DNA of 10,087 nucleotides from Bacteroidota bacterium (lineage in GTDB: Bacteria; Bacteroidota; Bacteroidia; Bacteroidales; F082), in NCBI GenBank assembly GCA_023396415.1, contig JAEWWJ010000079.1, positions 1 to 10,087 on the forward strand. The letters run 5' to 3'. A program made the position numbers and the translations under genes. Below are positions 1-6,184 of this stretch, one piece after another. Numbering within the stretch: the first letter of the stretch is position 1; each line of letters opens with the position of its first letter. The notes below the pieces were generated by a model that saw only the letters and a list, made by a program, of their open reading frames with translations, was not told the DNA's origin and made no database searches.

Positions 1-73
1 TCAGTACAAAGATACTATAATTACCCATTGTAGCGTTTAGCACATTATCTTTTATTAATACAACAGGCTGCAT
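1..73 (-). CDS. Possible 5' fragment of an unidentified minus-strand gene
   Basis: Read on the minus strand from an ATG at 73-71, a frame stays open for 24 codons to the left edge (it begins MQPVVLIKDN). It would be transcribed away from the thioredoxin-like gene that starts at 141, and the gap between them holds that gene's probable promoter. I do not recognise the peptide, and 24 open codons in AT-rich DNA can arise by chance, so this is only a candidate for a gene that continues outside the window. No convincing promoter of its own is visible. Confidence 0.28.
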   Translation of the reverse strand, partial: MQPVVLIKDNVLNATMGNYSIFVL

Positions 74-103
74 TAAACTTTACTTACTCAACGTAACTAT
101 TGC

Positions 104-111
104 TAATTTTG
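104..111 (+). promoter_or_regulatory. Bacteroidota-type -7 promoter element
   Basis: TAATTTTG matches the TAnnTTTG consensus of the main Bacteroidota sigma factor and is followed by CAGC, as at other promoters in this window. It lies 29 bases before the ATG at 141. No clear TTG or TTTG is seen about 19-20 bases upstream, so the -33 part is weak or absent. Confidence 0.5.
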
Positions 112-140
112 CAGCTACATTTTTTAACGAATCGCGCTCA

Positions 141-1547
141 ATGAAACTCAAAAAAGTACTCGCTCTCATTCCCTTACTTATAGCATGTATAGGTTTGAAC
201 CCGCTTTTGTCGCAAAATGCTTATGAAATTGACATCAAATTAGGCCAAAACACTGACACCACTTTCTTTCTATCCAACTATTTTGCTGATAAATTTTACA
301 TCACCGACACCAGCACGCAGTATGTGGGACGGGCAATTTTTACCGGTCCTGAAGCTTTAAAGGAAGGAATTTATGTGTTGGCCAACAAAAAAAAGGAAAA
401 AGTTTTTGAGTTTGTGGTTGGAAAAGAACAACATTTTAAAATCGCTGCCGGAATTGGAAACGATCCATCAGCAGTGGTGGTTGAAGGTAGTCTTGACAAC
501 AGTTTGTTTTTTGAACACATCCAGTTTGTAAACCATGCTTACGGACAAATTCAAGAGTTGGATATTCAATTGAAAAAGTCTGATATTCAAACTGTTGATA
601 AAGAAACCCTACAGAAAAAGTTAGATTCGTTGAATATTTCCATCATTAACTTCCGCAAAAGCATCACTGATCAATATCCCGATTTATTATTCGGCAAGGT
701 GCTGCTTGCCATGCAAGACCCTATTGTTCCGGAAGCGTTGAGAAGCAATCAAGAGGCCACCTACCTTTATTATAAGTCGAAATTTTGGGACAATTTTGAT
801 CTTTCCGACGAACGTTTGCTTCTTACGCCCATCTTGCCTATGAAGCTCAAAACATATTTCGAAAAGCTTGTGCTACCTGATGCCGACTCTATTATCATCG
901 AAGTGGACAGGCTGATGGCCAAAGCCTCTACCAGCGAAAAAATGACAGAGTACCTTATCTGGCATTTCGTTGCCGACTATCAAACACCCAAAATTATGGG
1001 CCTCGACAAAGTTTTTGTTCACCTTGTGGATCAATATTTTGTAACCAAAAAAATAAAAAACACCACTCCTTCGGTTGAAGAACAATTGCTTGAAAGGGCC
1101 AACAAAATGCGTAACAGCTTGCTCGGAATGAAAGCCCCCGAAATGTGGCTGGTAGATACCACCGACAATTTCAGATCGTTTCGAGAAATTGACAAGCCAT
1201 TCACCGTTCTTATCTTTTGGGACCAAACCTGCGGGCATTGCAAAAAAGAAATGGAAACCCTTTATGACCTACACCAAACAGGAGCCTACGATTTTGGTGT
1301 GTATGCCATCAACTCAACCAACGATTTCGATGGGTGGAAAAAATATATTCGCGAAAAAAAACACCCGTGGCTGCACGTGAATGGCACAAAAAGCATGACT
1401 GCCGATTACCATGACCTCTATGATATCTATAGCGTTCCTGTAATTTACCTACTCGATAAAAACAAAACCATCATCGGTAAACGTATCGGGGCAGAACATC
1501 TCAGCAAAGTAATAGACAACTACATGCTTACACATTCAAAAGAATAG
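141..1547 (+). CDS. Secreted thioredoxin-fold (TlpA-like) protein with DUF4369/DUF5106-type N-terminal region
   Basis: This is a 468-residue envelope thiol-disulfide oxidoreductase candidate. Residues 1-25 form an export signal: basic KLKK, a hydrophobic stretch, then either a signal peptidase I site near SQNA or a lipobox LIAC with Cys16. Residues about 28-130 resemble the beta-rich DUF4369 domain, and 140-300 the helical DUF5106-type region found ahead of TlpA domains in Bacteroidota. Residues about 328-463 are the thioredoxin domain, with the active-site motif C364-G-H-C367 after LIFWDQT and the expected cis-proline at V432-P433. Both cysteines are present, so it should be redox active, but substrate and partner (reductase or oxidase) cannot be inferred. 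It has its own -7 promoter element. The beta-barrel gene follows after 89 bases with a weak hairpin between, so co-transcription is possible but unproven. Confidence 0.85.
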   Translation: MKLKKVLALIPLLIACIGLNPLLSQNAYEIDIKLGQNTDTTFFLSNYFADKFYITDTSTQYVGRAIFTGPEALKEGIYVLANKKKEKVFEFVVGKEQHFKIAAGIGNDPSAVVVEGSLDNSLFFEHIQFVNHAYGQIQELDIQLKKSDIQTVDKETLQKKLDSLNISIINFRKSITDQYPDLLFGKVLLAMQDPIVPEALRSNQEATYLYYKSKFWDNFDLSDERLLLTPILPMKLKTYFEKLVLPDADSIIIEVDRLMAKASTSEKMTEYLIWHFVADYQTPKIMGLDKVFVHLVDQYFVTKKIKNTTPSVEEQLLERANKMRNSLLGMKAPEMWLVDTTDNFRSFREIDKPFTVLIFWDQTCGHCKKEMETLYDLHQTGAYDFGVYAINSTNDFDGWKKYIREKKHPWLHVNGTKSMTADYHDLYDIYSVPVIYLLDKNKTIIGKRIGAEHLSKVIDNYMLTHSKE

Positions 1548-1570
1548 AGAAACCTATTGGTGTTAAAACC

Positions 1571-1596
1571 AAAGATTTTATAAACTAAAAATCTTT
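1571..1596 (+). terminator. Weak terminator-like hairpin after the thioredoxin-like gene
   Basis: AAAGATTTT (1571-1579) pairs with AAAATCTTT (1588-1596) to give a 9-bp, mostly A-T stem with an 8-base loop. Only TTAAC follows, so there is no real U-tract. It may be a weak terminator, an mRNA 3' stabiliser, or chance in AT-rich spacer. Confidence 0.3.
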
Positions 1597-1636
1597 TAAC
1601 TGAAACCATTTCAGCGCATTAGACCAAATTAAAACG

Positions 1637-2383
1637 ATGGCTTCCAAAGGGCATCCTTATTTTATTGCAATCATAGCGCTGCTTGTTCTGCTCACCGGCA
1701 GAACAAGCAGCGCTCAAAGCATTGTGCATAGGATGTACCTCTTCAATCCCGGTTTAATCATAACTGCCAGCGCGGGTCCAACGGTTACATTCACCGACAT
1801 CAAAAAACACATCGTATTTCCTTCCATCAAGCCCGTAAATGAAGTGGGCATGTCCTATCAACTTACGTTAAGCTGGGATGTGTTCCAGTTTCTACGTGCC
1901 GGAGGCCAACTCGCAATTGGAAAAATGAAAGGTGTGAATCCCACCGGTAACCTCAAGTTTAAAGCACAAACTATTGAAGGAAATTTTAGCATCAATATCA
2001 ATCCATTGCTCATTTTTATTCCCTATCGCACCGACCAACGTTGGGCACCCTATTTTATTCTTGGCATAGGACTGAGTTATTACAATTCCGATTTGATACA
2101 AATATCAGATAATGAAGTTATTGCATCAAGAGGTTATGGCAAAGGCAATGGTTTGTGGGGCTTAGTAATAGAAGGAGTGGCCCTTGGAGGTGTAGGCGTA
2201 AGTTATAAAATAAATGAAAACTGGTTTGTGAGGTTTGAAACAGCGAACCGCTGGATGAATTCAGATAAATTCGATTCATTTGAAAGCTTCAACCGCTCGC
2301 CCTACGACTTTTACAACCTCACCACTTTTGGTGTTTCTTACAAAATATATAGGCCCAGAACGTATCCAATGGTGAGAGATTAA
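1637..2383 (+). CDS. Outer-membrane beta-barrel protein, function unknown
   Basis: This 248-residue protein has a signal peptide (hydrophobic core at about 8-20, probable cleavage after SSA26, before QS). The mature part alternates polar and hydrophobic/aromatic residues in short strands separated by turns, for example MSYQLTLSWDVFQFLRAGGQL, the strand around YFILGIGLSYY, GVGVSYKI, WFVRFETANRW and FGVSYKIY. That is the look of the small 8-strand barrels (OmpA-barrel or PorT-like, OMP_b-brl families) common in Bacteroidota outer membranes. The C-terminus is not a classical terminal-Phe strand: FGVSYKIY is followed by ten polar residues. No enzymatic motif is visible. No Shine-Dalgarno precedes the ATG, only A-rich sequence. 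It lies 89 bases after the thioredoxin-like gene and is followed by a strong terminator. A specific role cannot be assigned. Confidence 0.72.
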   Translation: MASKGHPYFIAIIALLVLLTGRTSSAQSIVHRMYLFNPGLIITASAGPTVTFTDIKKHIVFPSIKPVNEVGMSYQLTLSWDVFQFLRAGGQLAIGKMKGVNPTGNLKFKAQTIEGNFSININPLLIFIPYRTDQRWAPYFILGIGLSYYNSDLIQISDNEVIASRGYGKGNGLWGLVIEGVALGGVGVSYKINENWFVRFETANRWMNSDKFDSFESFNRSPYDFYNLTTFGVSYKIYRPRTYPMVRD

Positions 2384-2433
2384 AACCAAATGAGGATGTT
2401 AAACACAAAGTTTTTGTGAATAGCTTTAAATAA

Positions 2434-2459
2434 AAAATGAGAGCCTTCGCTCTCATTTT
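2434..2459. terminator. Bidirectional intrinsic terminator between the barrel gene and tRNA-Val
   Basis: AAAATGAGAGC (2434-2444) and GCTCTCATTTT (2449-2459) form a perfect 11-bp stem with a four-base CTTC loop. The A-run before the stem gives a U-rich tail on the minus strand and the T-run a short one on the plus strand. It can therefore end both the plus-strand barrel gene (stop at 2383) and the minus-strand tRNA-Val, whose 3' end is only one base away. Confidence 0.85.
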
Positions 2460-2460
2460 G

Positions 2461-2535
2461 TGGGCATTACTGGACTCGAACCAGTGACTTCCACCCTGTC
2501 AAGGTGACACTCTAAACCAACTGAGTTAAATGCCC
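2461..2535 (-). tRNA. tRNA-Val (anticodon GAC)
   Basis: Reading the minus strand gives a full cloverleaf: acceptor GGGCATT pairing with AATGCCC, D-stem ACTC/GAGT, anticodon stem TCACC/GGTGG (one T-G pair) around loop TTGACAG, and T-arm ACTGG-TTCGAGT-CCAGT. The loop gives anticodon GAC, which reads GUC and, less well, other GUY valine codons. The discriminator is A and CCA is not encoded. It stands alone on this strand, between its own promoter (2566-2596) and a strong terminator. Confidence 0.95.
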
Positions 2536-2565
2536 TCTTTTGAATTTTTTAAATGTTTTGGGCTG

Positions 2566-2596
2566 CAAAAATAGCAAACACTTCCGATGTCCACAA
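2566..2596 (-). promoter_or_regulatory. Promoter of tRNA-Val (TTG-N20-TAttTTTG)
   Basis: On the minus strand TATTTTTG (2573-2566) is an exact TAnnTTTG element, with TTG (2596-2594) 20 bases upstream. It is followed by CAGCCC, nearly the same as the CAGACC after the -7 element of the tRNA-tuf operon. Transcription would begin near 2559, about 25 bases before the tRNA. Confidence 0.7.
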
Positions 2597-2618
2597 CATT
2601 CCATTTCAGCAAATTGAT

Positions 2619-2626
2619 TAATTTTG
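2619..2626 (+). promoter_or_regulatory. Candidate -7 promoter element of the dipeptidyl peptidase gene
   Basis: TAATTTTG is an exact TAnnTTTG match, ending 28 bases before the ATG at 2655. No good -33 TTG is found at the usual distance. It is divergent from the tRNA-Val promoter, and the two -7 elements are about 45 bases apart. Confidence 0.45.
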
Positions 2627-2654
2627 ACTAATATTTTAAAATGTTTTCAACAAG

Positions 2655-4871
2655 ATGAAAAAAAATCTACTTAACTTATTCGTAATGTTGTTGTTACTGT
2701 TTGTAACCCTAAAACCCCAAGCACAACAACAAATTAGTTTACAGGACATTTGGTCGAAACGAACCTTTAGTCCAGAAATGGTATATGGCGTGAATCCGCT
2801 TTCTGATGGAAAAACTTATGCCATTCTTGATGATGATGCCCTAAACGTGTATGATTTTGCTAAAGGCAACTTGGTTAAATCATGGGTTGAATTAATAACT
2901 TTAGTCCCTGAGGGAGCAACAAAACCCCTCAAATTTTATTCCTATGAATTGAGCCCTGACGAGCAAAAGATGCTCATTCCCACCGATATTGAAGCCATTT
3001 ACCGCCATTCGTCCAAGGCAACATTTTTTGTTTATGACTTTCGAACAAAAACCCTCACCCCATTATCCGAAGGAGGAAAGCAGCAATTGGCCTCGTTTTC
3101 GCCCGATGGCACAAAAGTAGCTTTTGCCCGCGACAACAACCTTTTCATTAAAAATCTTCTCGACGCCACCGAAACCCAGATCACCTTCGATGGCAAAACC
3201 AATAACATTATCAACGGAACAACCGACTGGGTTTACGAAGAAGAATTTAGTTTTACACAAGCCTTTTTTTGGTCACCAAATAGCCAGCGTTTGGCCTTCA
3301 TCCGTTTCGACGAGTCGGATGTTAAAGAGTTTCAAATGACCTATTATGGCAGCCTCTATCCCGAAAATTATAAATTTAAATATCCTAAAGCCGGCGAAAA
3401 CAATTCGATTGTAAGCGTTCACGTGTACAATCTGGCCGACAATAAAACTACAACTGTTGATCTTGGAGAAAACACTGATATTTATATTCCACGCATTCAG
3501 TGGACACAAAACCCCGACATTCTCTCCGTTCAACGACTTAATCGCCACCAAAACCATCTTGAATTGCTACTCGCCTCAGCCGTCACCGGCAAAACAAAAG
3601 TTACTTATGAGGAAAAAAGTGAATATTATGTGGACATCACCGACAACCTCCAATTTTTGCCCGATGGCAAACACTACTTTTTAACCAGCGAAAAAGACGG
3701 TTACAACCATATTTATCTCCATCAACTCGACAACACCTTATCAGTTCAACTCACTAAAGGAGCTTGGGACGTAACAAAACTCTATGGTTTCAGTCCAAAA
3801 GAGAAAAAAATCTACTTCCAAAGTGCCGACGTTTCACCGATGGATAGAAATATCCATAGTGTTGACTTGAAAGGAAATATCAAAACCCTTGTGAATACAC
3901 CAGGTCAAAACGATGCACTTTTCAGTGCTGATTACAGTGCTTTCATCAATACCAACAGCACCATCAATACACCTTATAATATAAGTGTGTATAATGACAA
4001 AGGGAAAAAAATTCGTGTTTTAAAGGACAACGCCGATTTAGCTGCAAAAGTTAAAACCTACAACGCTCCCTCTTTCGAGTTTTTTACCATCAGCGATAGC
4101 TCGATCATGTTGCCCAATGGTGAAAACGTTGTCCTAAACGCCTGGAAAGTCGCCCCACCCAATTTCGACCCAAAAAAAAAATATCCAGTACTCATATATA
4201 TATATGGTGGTCCCGGAGCGCAAACGGTGAACAATTCATGGGGAGGTTCCAATAATTTATGGTTTCAGCATTTGGCACAAAAAGGCATCATCGTTATTTC
4301 AGTTGACAACCGAGGCACTGGAGCCAGAGGTTCACTCTTTAAAAAAATGACTTACAAAGAACTAGGGAAATATGAAACCGAAGACCTTATCACTACAGCT
4401 AAGTTTATGGCGAAGCTTAATTACGTGGATGCCGATCGCATTGCTGTTTTTGGTTGGAGCTACGGCGGCTATATGTCGAGCCTCGGCATCACCAAAGGAG
4501 CCGACTATTTTAAAGCAGCCATTGCTGTGGCTCCCGTCACCAACTGGCGCTACTATGATAACATTTACACCGAACGCTACATGCGCCTACCTTCCGAAAA
4601 CGCAGATGGATATGACCTGAATTCGCCCATCAACCACGTTGAAAAAATCAAAGGCAGCTACCTGCTTGTTCATGGCAGCGGCGATGACAATGTTCACTAC
4701 CAAAACACAATGGAAATGATCAACGCCTTGGTGAAAGCCAATAAGCAGTTCGATTTAATGATATACCCCAATAGAAACCACGGCATTTATGGAGGCAGTA
4801 CCCGCTTGAACCTTTACCAAAAAATGGATGATTTCTTAGAAAAAAACCTATTGAACAGCGATAAAAACTGA
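2655..4871 (+). CDS. dpp4: Dipeptidyl peptidase IV (family S9 prolyl peptidase)
   Basis: This 738-residue exported serine peptidase would release X-Pro or X-Ala dipeptides from peptide N-termini. A signal peptide (KKN, then a Leu-rich core, cleavage near PQAQ24) sends it to the periplasm. Residues about 95-450 are the DPPIV_N beta-propeller, including DWVYEEEF at 191-198; its last two glutamates (E196, E197) match the human pair E205/E206 that hold the substrate amino group and set dipeptide exopeptidase specificity. The C-terminal alpha/beta-hydrolase domain (about 490-735) holds Y517 of the oxyanion hole (YIYGGPG), the nucleophile S602 in GWSYGGYM, D677 in GSGDDNVH and H709 in NRNHG, so the triad is complete. 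The length agrees with bacterial DPP IV. It is monocistronic as far as visible and probably serves peptide feeding. The neighbouring genes do not add to the assignment. Confidence 0.95.
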   Translation: MKKNLLNLFVMLLLLFVTLKPQAQQQISLQDIWSKRTFSPEMVYGVNPLSDGKTYAILDDDALNVYDFAKGNLVKSWVELITLVPEGATKPLKFYSYELSPDEQKMLIPTDIEAIYRHSSKATFFVYDFRTKTLTPLSEGGKQQLASFSPDGTKVAFARDNNLFIKNLLDATETQITFDGKTNNIINGTTDWVYEEEFSFTQAFFWSPNSQRLAFIRFDESDVKEFQMTYYGSLYPENYKFKYPKAGENNSIVSVHVYNLADNKTTTVDLGENTDIYIPRIQWTQNPDILSVQRLNRHQNHLELLLASAVTGKTKVTYEEKSEYYVDITDNLQFLPDGKHYFLTSEKDGYNHIYLHQLDNTLSVQLTKGAWDVTKLYGFSPKEKKIYFQSADVSPMDRNIHSVDLKGNIKTLVNTPGQNDALFSADYSAFINTNSTINTPYNISVYNDKGKKIRVLKDNADLAAKVKTYNAPSFEFFTISDSSIMLPNGENVVLNAWKVAPPNFDPKKKYPVLIYIYGGPGAQTVNNSWGGSNNLWFQHLAQKGIIVISVDNRGTGARGSLFKKMTYKELGKYETEDLITTAKFMAKLNYVDADRIAVFGWSYGGYMSSLGITKGADYFKAAIAVAPVTNWRYYDNIYTERYMRLPSENADGYDLNSPINHVEKIKGSYLLVHGSGDDNVHYQNTMEMINALVKANKQFDLMIYPNRNHGIYGGSTRLNLYQKMDDFLEKNLLNSDKN
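4172..4205 (+). repeat. A10 run and (AT)6 repeat inside the peptidase gene
   Basis: Ten adenines (4172-4181) encode Pro-Lys-Lys-Lys-Tyr, and twelve bases of alternating A and T (4194-4205) encode part of Ile-Tyr-Ile-Tyr, directly before the oxyanion-hole GGPG. The reading frame is intact. Such runs are prone to slippage, but they also arise from ordinary A-rich lysine codons, so a role is not shown. Confidence 0.5.
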
Positions 4872-4931
4872 GCAAAAAGTAATTTTTTTAAAAGTTGATT
4901 TCCTTGTAATTATTTATTCGTGAAGTTTTTA

Positions 4932-4939
4932 TACCTTTG
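4932..4939 (+). promoter_or_regulatory. -7 promoter element of rpsU
   Basis: TACCTTTG is an exact TAnnTTTG element followed by CCGCCC. Transcription would start near 4946, leaving a leader of about 50 bases before the rpsU ATG. The only TTGs upstream (4895-4897 and 4904-4906) are too far away for the usual 19-20 base spacing, so the -33 part is weak. A 14-base palindrome (4947-4960) sits at the predicted start. Confidence 0.6.
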
Positions 4940-4946
4940 CCGCCCT

Positions 4947-4960
4947 AAGTTAATTAACTT
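4947..4960. promoter_or_regulatory. Perfect palindrome at the rpsU transcription start (candidate operator)
   Basis: AAGTTAATTAACTT is a perfect 14-base palindrome lying 7 bases after the -7 element. A larger inverted repeat, TGAAGTT (4921-4927) and AACTTCA (4956-4962), encloses the same element. It could be a repressor site or a feature of the RNA 5' end. In AT-rich DNA chance is also possible. Confidence 0.3.
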
Positions 4961-4997
4961 CATTATTAATCACCTAAAGAAAGAGAGTGTATTTAAC

Positions 4998-5192
4998 ATG
5001 ATCATTATTCCTGTAAAAGAAGGCGAAAGCATTGACCGTGCCTTAAAAAAGTACAAAAGAAAATTTGAAAAAACCGGAGTTATTAAAGAACTCCGCATCC
5101 GTCAAAAATTCACTAAGCCCTCTATTATCAATAGAGAGCAAAGACGTAAGGCAATTTACGTTCAACAGTTGCGCCAAGCTGCCGAAAATTAG
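4998..5192 (+). CDS. rpsU: Small ribosomal subunit protein bS21
   Basis: This 64-residue basic protein belongs to the 30S platform. It begins MIIIPVKEGESIDRALKKYK and continues with the family's two-helix, Lys/Arg-rich body (KRKFEKTG, REQRRKAIY). The frame stays open upstream to a GTG at 4920, but that would add 26 residues overlapping the promoter; the ATG at 4998 gives the normal family start. In Bacteroidota ribosomes bS21, with bS18 and bS6, is known to hold the 3' tail of 16S rRNA so that the anti-Shine-Dalgarno is hidden; Tyr54 here lies in the C-terminal part where, as I recall, such a contact has been described. There is no clear Shine-Dalgarno (only AAAGAAAGAGAG upstream). It has its own promoter and a strong terminator, and lies close to xerC and hpf. 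Confidence 0.95.
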   Translation: MIIIPVKEGESIDRALKKYKRKFEKTGVIKELRIRQKFTKPSIINREQRRKAIYVQQLRQAAEN

Positions 5193-5223
5193 GCCGCATT
5201 TACAAGAATCTTTTTTCTAAAAT

Positions 5224-5271
5224 ACTTTGATGTAGATTGAAATTATAGTAAATTTACATCAAAGTTTTTTT
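5224..5271 (+). terminator. Intrinsic terminator of rpsU, abutting the xerC start
   Basis: ACTTTGATGTA (5224-5234) pairs perfectly with TACATCAAAGT (5255-5265) over 11 bp, and a G-T plus three A-T pairs extend it to 15 bp around a 12-base loop. Seven thymines (5265-5271) follow. The U-tract ends six bases before the xerC ATG at 5278, so the terminator fills the space in which a leader for xerC would normally lie. Confidence 0.8.
5226..5256 (+). promoter_or_regulatory. Possible xerC promoter inside the rpsU terminator
   Basis: TTTG (5226-5229), a 19-base spacer and TAAATTTA (5249-5256, one mismatch to TAnnTTTG) give the same geometry as the tRNA-tuf promoter at 6548-6578. Transcription would start near 5263, leaving a leader of about 15 bases before the ATG. 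This would explain how xerC is expressed beyond the terminator, but the last G of the -7 element is missing. Confidence 0.35.
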
Positions 5272-5277
5272 AGTATC

Positions 5278-6153
5278 ATGACCATTGGCGATTTCATCAC
5301 CTATCTTCAGTCAGAAAAGAGATATTCACCACATACCGTGAAAGCATATCGGATTGATTTAATGCAGTTTGAACTATTTCTTGCAGACACTTTTGAGCAG
5401 TATGCTGTGATTGAAGTGAAAGAAACAATGATACGTGATTGGGTTCGACATCTGAAGCAACAACAACTCGACAATAGCAGCATCAACCGAAAAATATCCT
5501 CGGTACGTGCTTTATTTGATTTTTTAGTGCGCAACCAAAGTATGGATGTCAATCCGACAACACCCTTAAACTCGCTTAAAAACAAAAAACGCGTTGCCAA
5601 CTTTGTTCCGCTTTCAGACATGAACAAAGTAGCCGACTCACCCTCGATTTACGGCTTTGATCCTTTGTTAAAAAAAGTGATCATAGAAACTTTTTATCAA
5701 AGTGGGTTGCGACTATCCGAATTGATGGGGTTACAAGTTGGCGATCTTGATTTTTCAACAAAAACCATCAAAGTCAACGGAAAAAGAAACAAACAGCGGT
5801 TAATTCCCCTGCACCCCAACCTCGAATCACTTTTAAAGCAATTTCTGATCGAGAGAGATAAAACAAACCAACCCACTCAAGCGTTGATAGTAAATAAACA
5901 AGGCAAAAGCCCATCAAAAACCTGGGTTTATAAAACCGTAAATGAAGAATTGAAAAAAATAACCACATTAACAAAAACCAGTCCGCATGTATTGCGCCAC
6001 ACCTTTGCGACGCATTTGTTAAACAACGGTGCCAGTCTTATTGCAGTAAAAGAGCTATTAGGACACAGCAGTTTAGCCGCAACACAGATTTATACGCACA
6101 ACACGATTGAACAATTAAAAAAAATTCATAAACAAGCCCATCCTAAGGGCTAA
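5278..6153 (+). CDS. xerC: XerC/XerD-family tyrosine recombinase
   Basis: This 291-residue recombinase has the size and layout of XerC/XerD, which resolve chromosome dimers at dif. The N-terminal core-binding (SAM-like) domain spans about 1-90, starting FITYLQSEKRYSPHTVKAYR. The C-terminal catalytic domain holds the complete set R145 (SGLRLSELMGL), K169 (NGKRNKQRLIPL), H237 and R240 (HVLRHTFATHLLNNGA), H263 (ELLGHSS) and the nucleophile Y272 (IYTHN). The chromosomal setting between rpsU and hpf, with no attachment site or phage genes, argues for the housekeeping enzyme rather than an element integrase. XerC and XerD cannot be told apart by eye; the symbol is the usual label. The start at 5278 has no Shine-Dalgarno and lies beside the rpsU terminator. 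hpf follows after 31 bases and is probably co-transcribed. Confidence 0.9.
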   Translation: MTIGDFITYLQSEKRYSPHTVKAYRIDLMQFELFLADTFEQYAVIEVKETMIRDWVRHLKQQQLDNSSINRKISSVRALFDFLVRNQSMDVNPTTPLNSLKNKKRVANFVPLSDMNKVADSPSIYGFDPLLKKVIIETFYQSGLRLSELMGLQVGDLDFSTKTIKVNGKRNKQRLIPLHPNLESLLKQFLIERDKTNQPTQALIVNKQGKSPSKTWVYKTVNEELKKITTLTKTSPHVLRHTFATHLLNNGASLIAVKELLGHSSLAATQIYTHNTIEQLKKIHKQAHPKG

Positions 6154-6171
6154 TTAACACCAATTTTAATA

Positions 6172-6180
6172 AAAGGAGGT
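6172..6180 (+). promoter_or_regulatory. Perfect Shine-Dalgarno sequence of hpf
   Basis: AAAGGAGGT is fully complementary to the anti-Shine-Dalgarno ACCUCCUUU at the 3' end of 16S rRNA and lies at canonical spacing (four bases between its T and the ATG at 6185). Most other starts in this window have no such motif; only rplK shows a partial one (AAAGGA at 9202-9207). Confidence 0.9.
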
Positions 6181-6184
6181 AACT

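Noticed and set aside
873..1238. Minus-strand open frame of 121 codons inside the thioredoxin-like gene
   Set aside because: It is antisense to a well-supported gene with the CGHC motif and resembles no family I know; a shadow frame.
3273..3557. Minus-strand open frame inside the dipeptidyl peptidase gene
   Set aside because: It is antisense to the beta-propeller region, with no start signals or recognisable domain.
4872..4919. Terminator of the dipeptidyl peptidase gene
   Set aside because: Only a very short A/T stem before a T-run (about 4875-4889) is seen, too weak to call.
4920..4997. N-terminal extension of bS21 from a GTG at 4920
   Set aside because: It would translate the promoter and leader region; the product from 4998 (MIIIPVKEGE) matches the normal start and length of bS21.
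5278..6153. Tyrosine recombinase as sign of an integrated element
   Set aside because: There is no attachment-site repeat at the flanking tRNAs, no cargo genes, and the rpsU-xerC-hpf setting is a housekeeping one.
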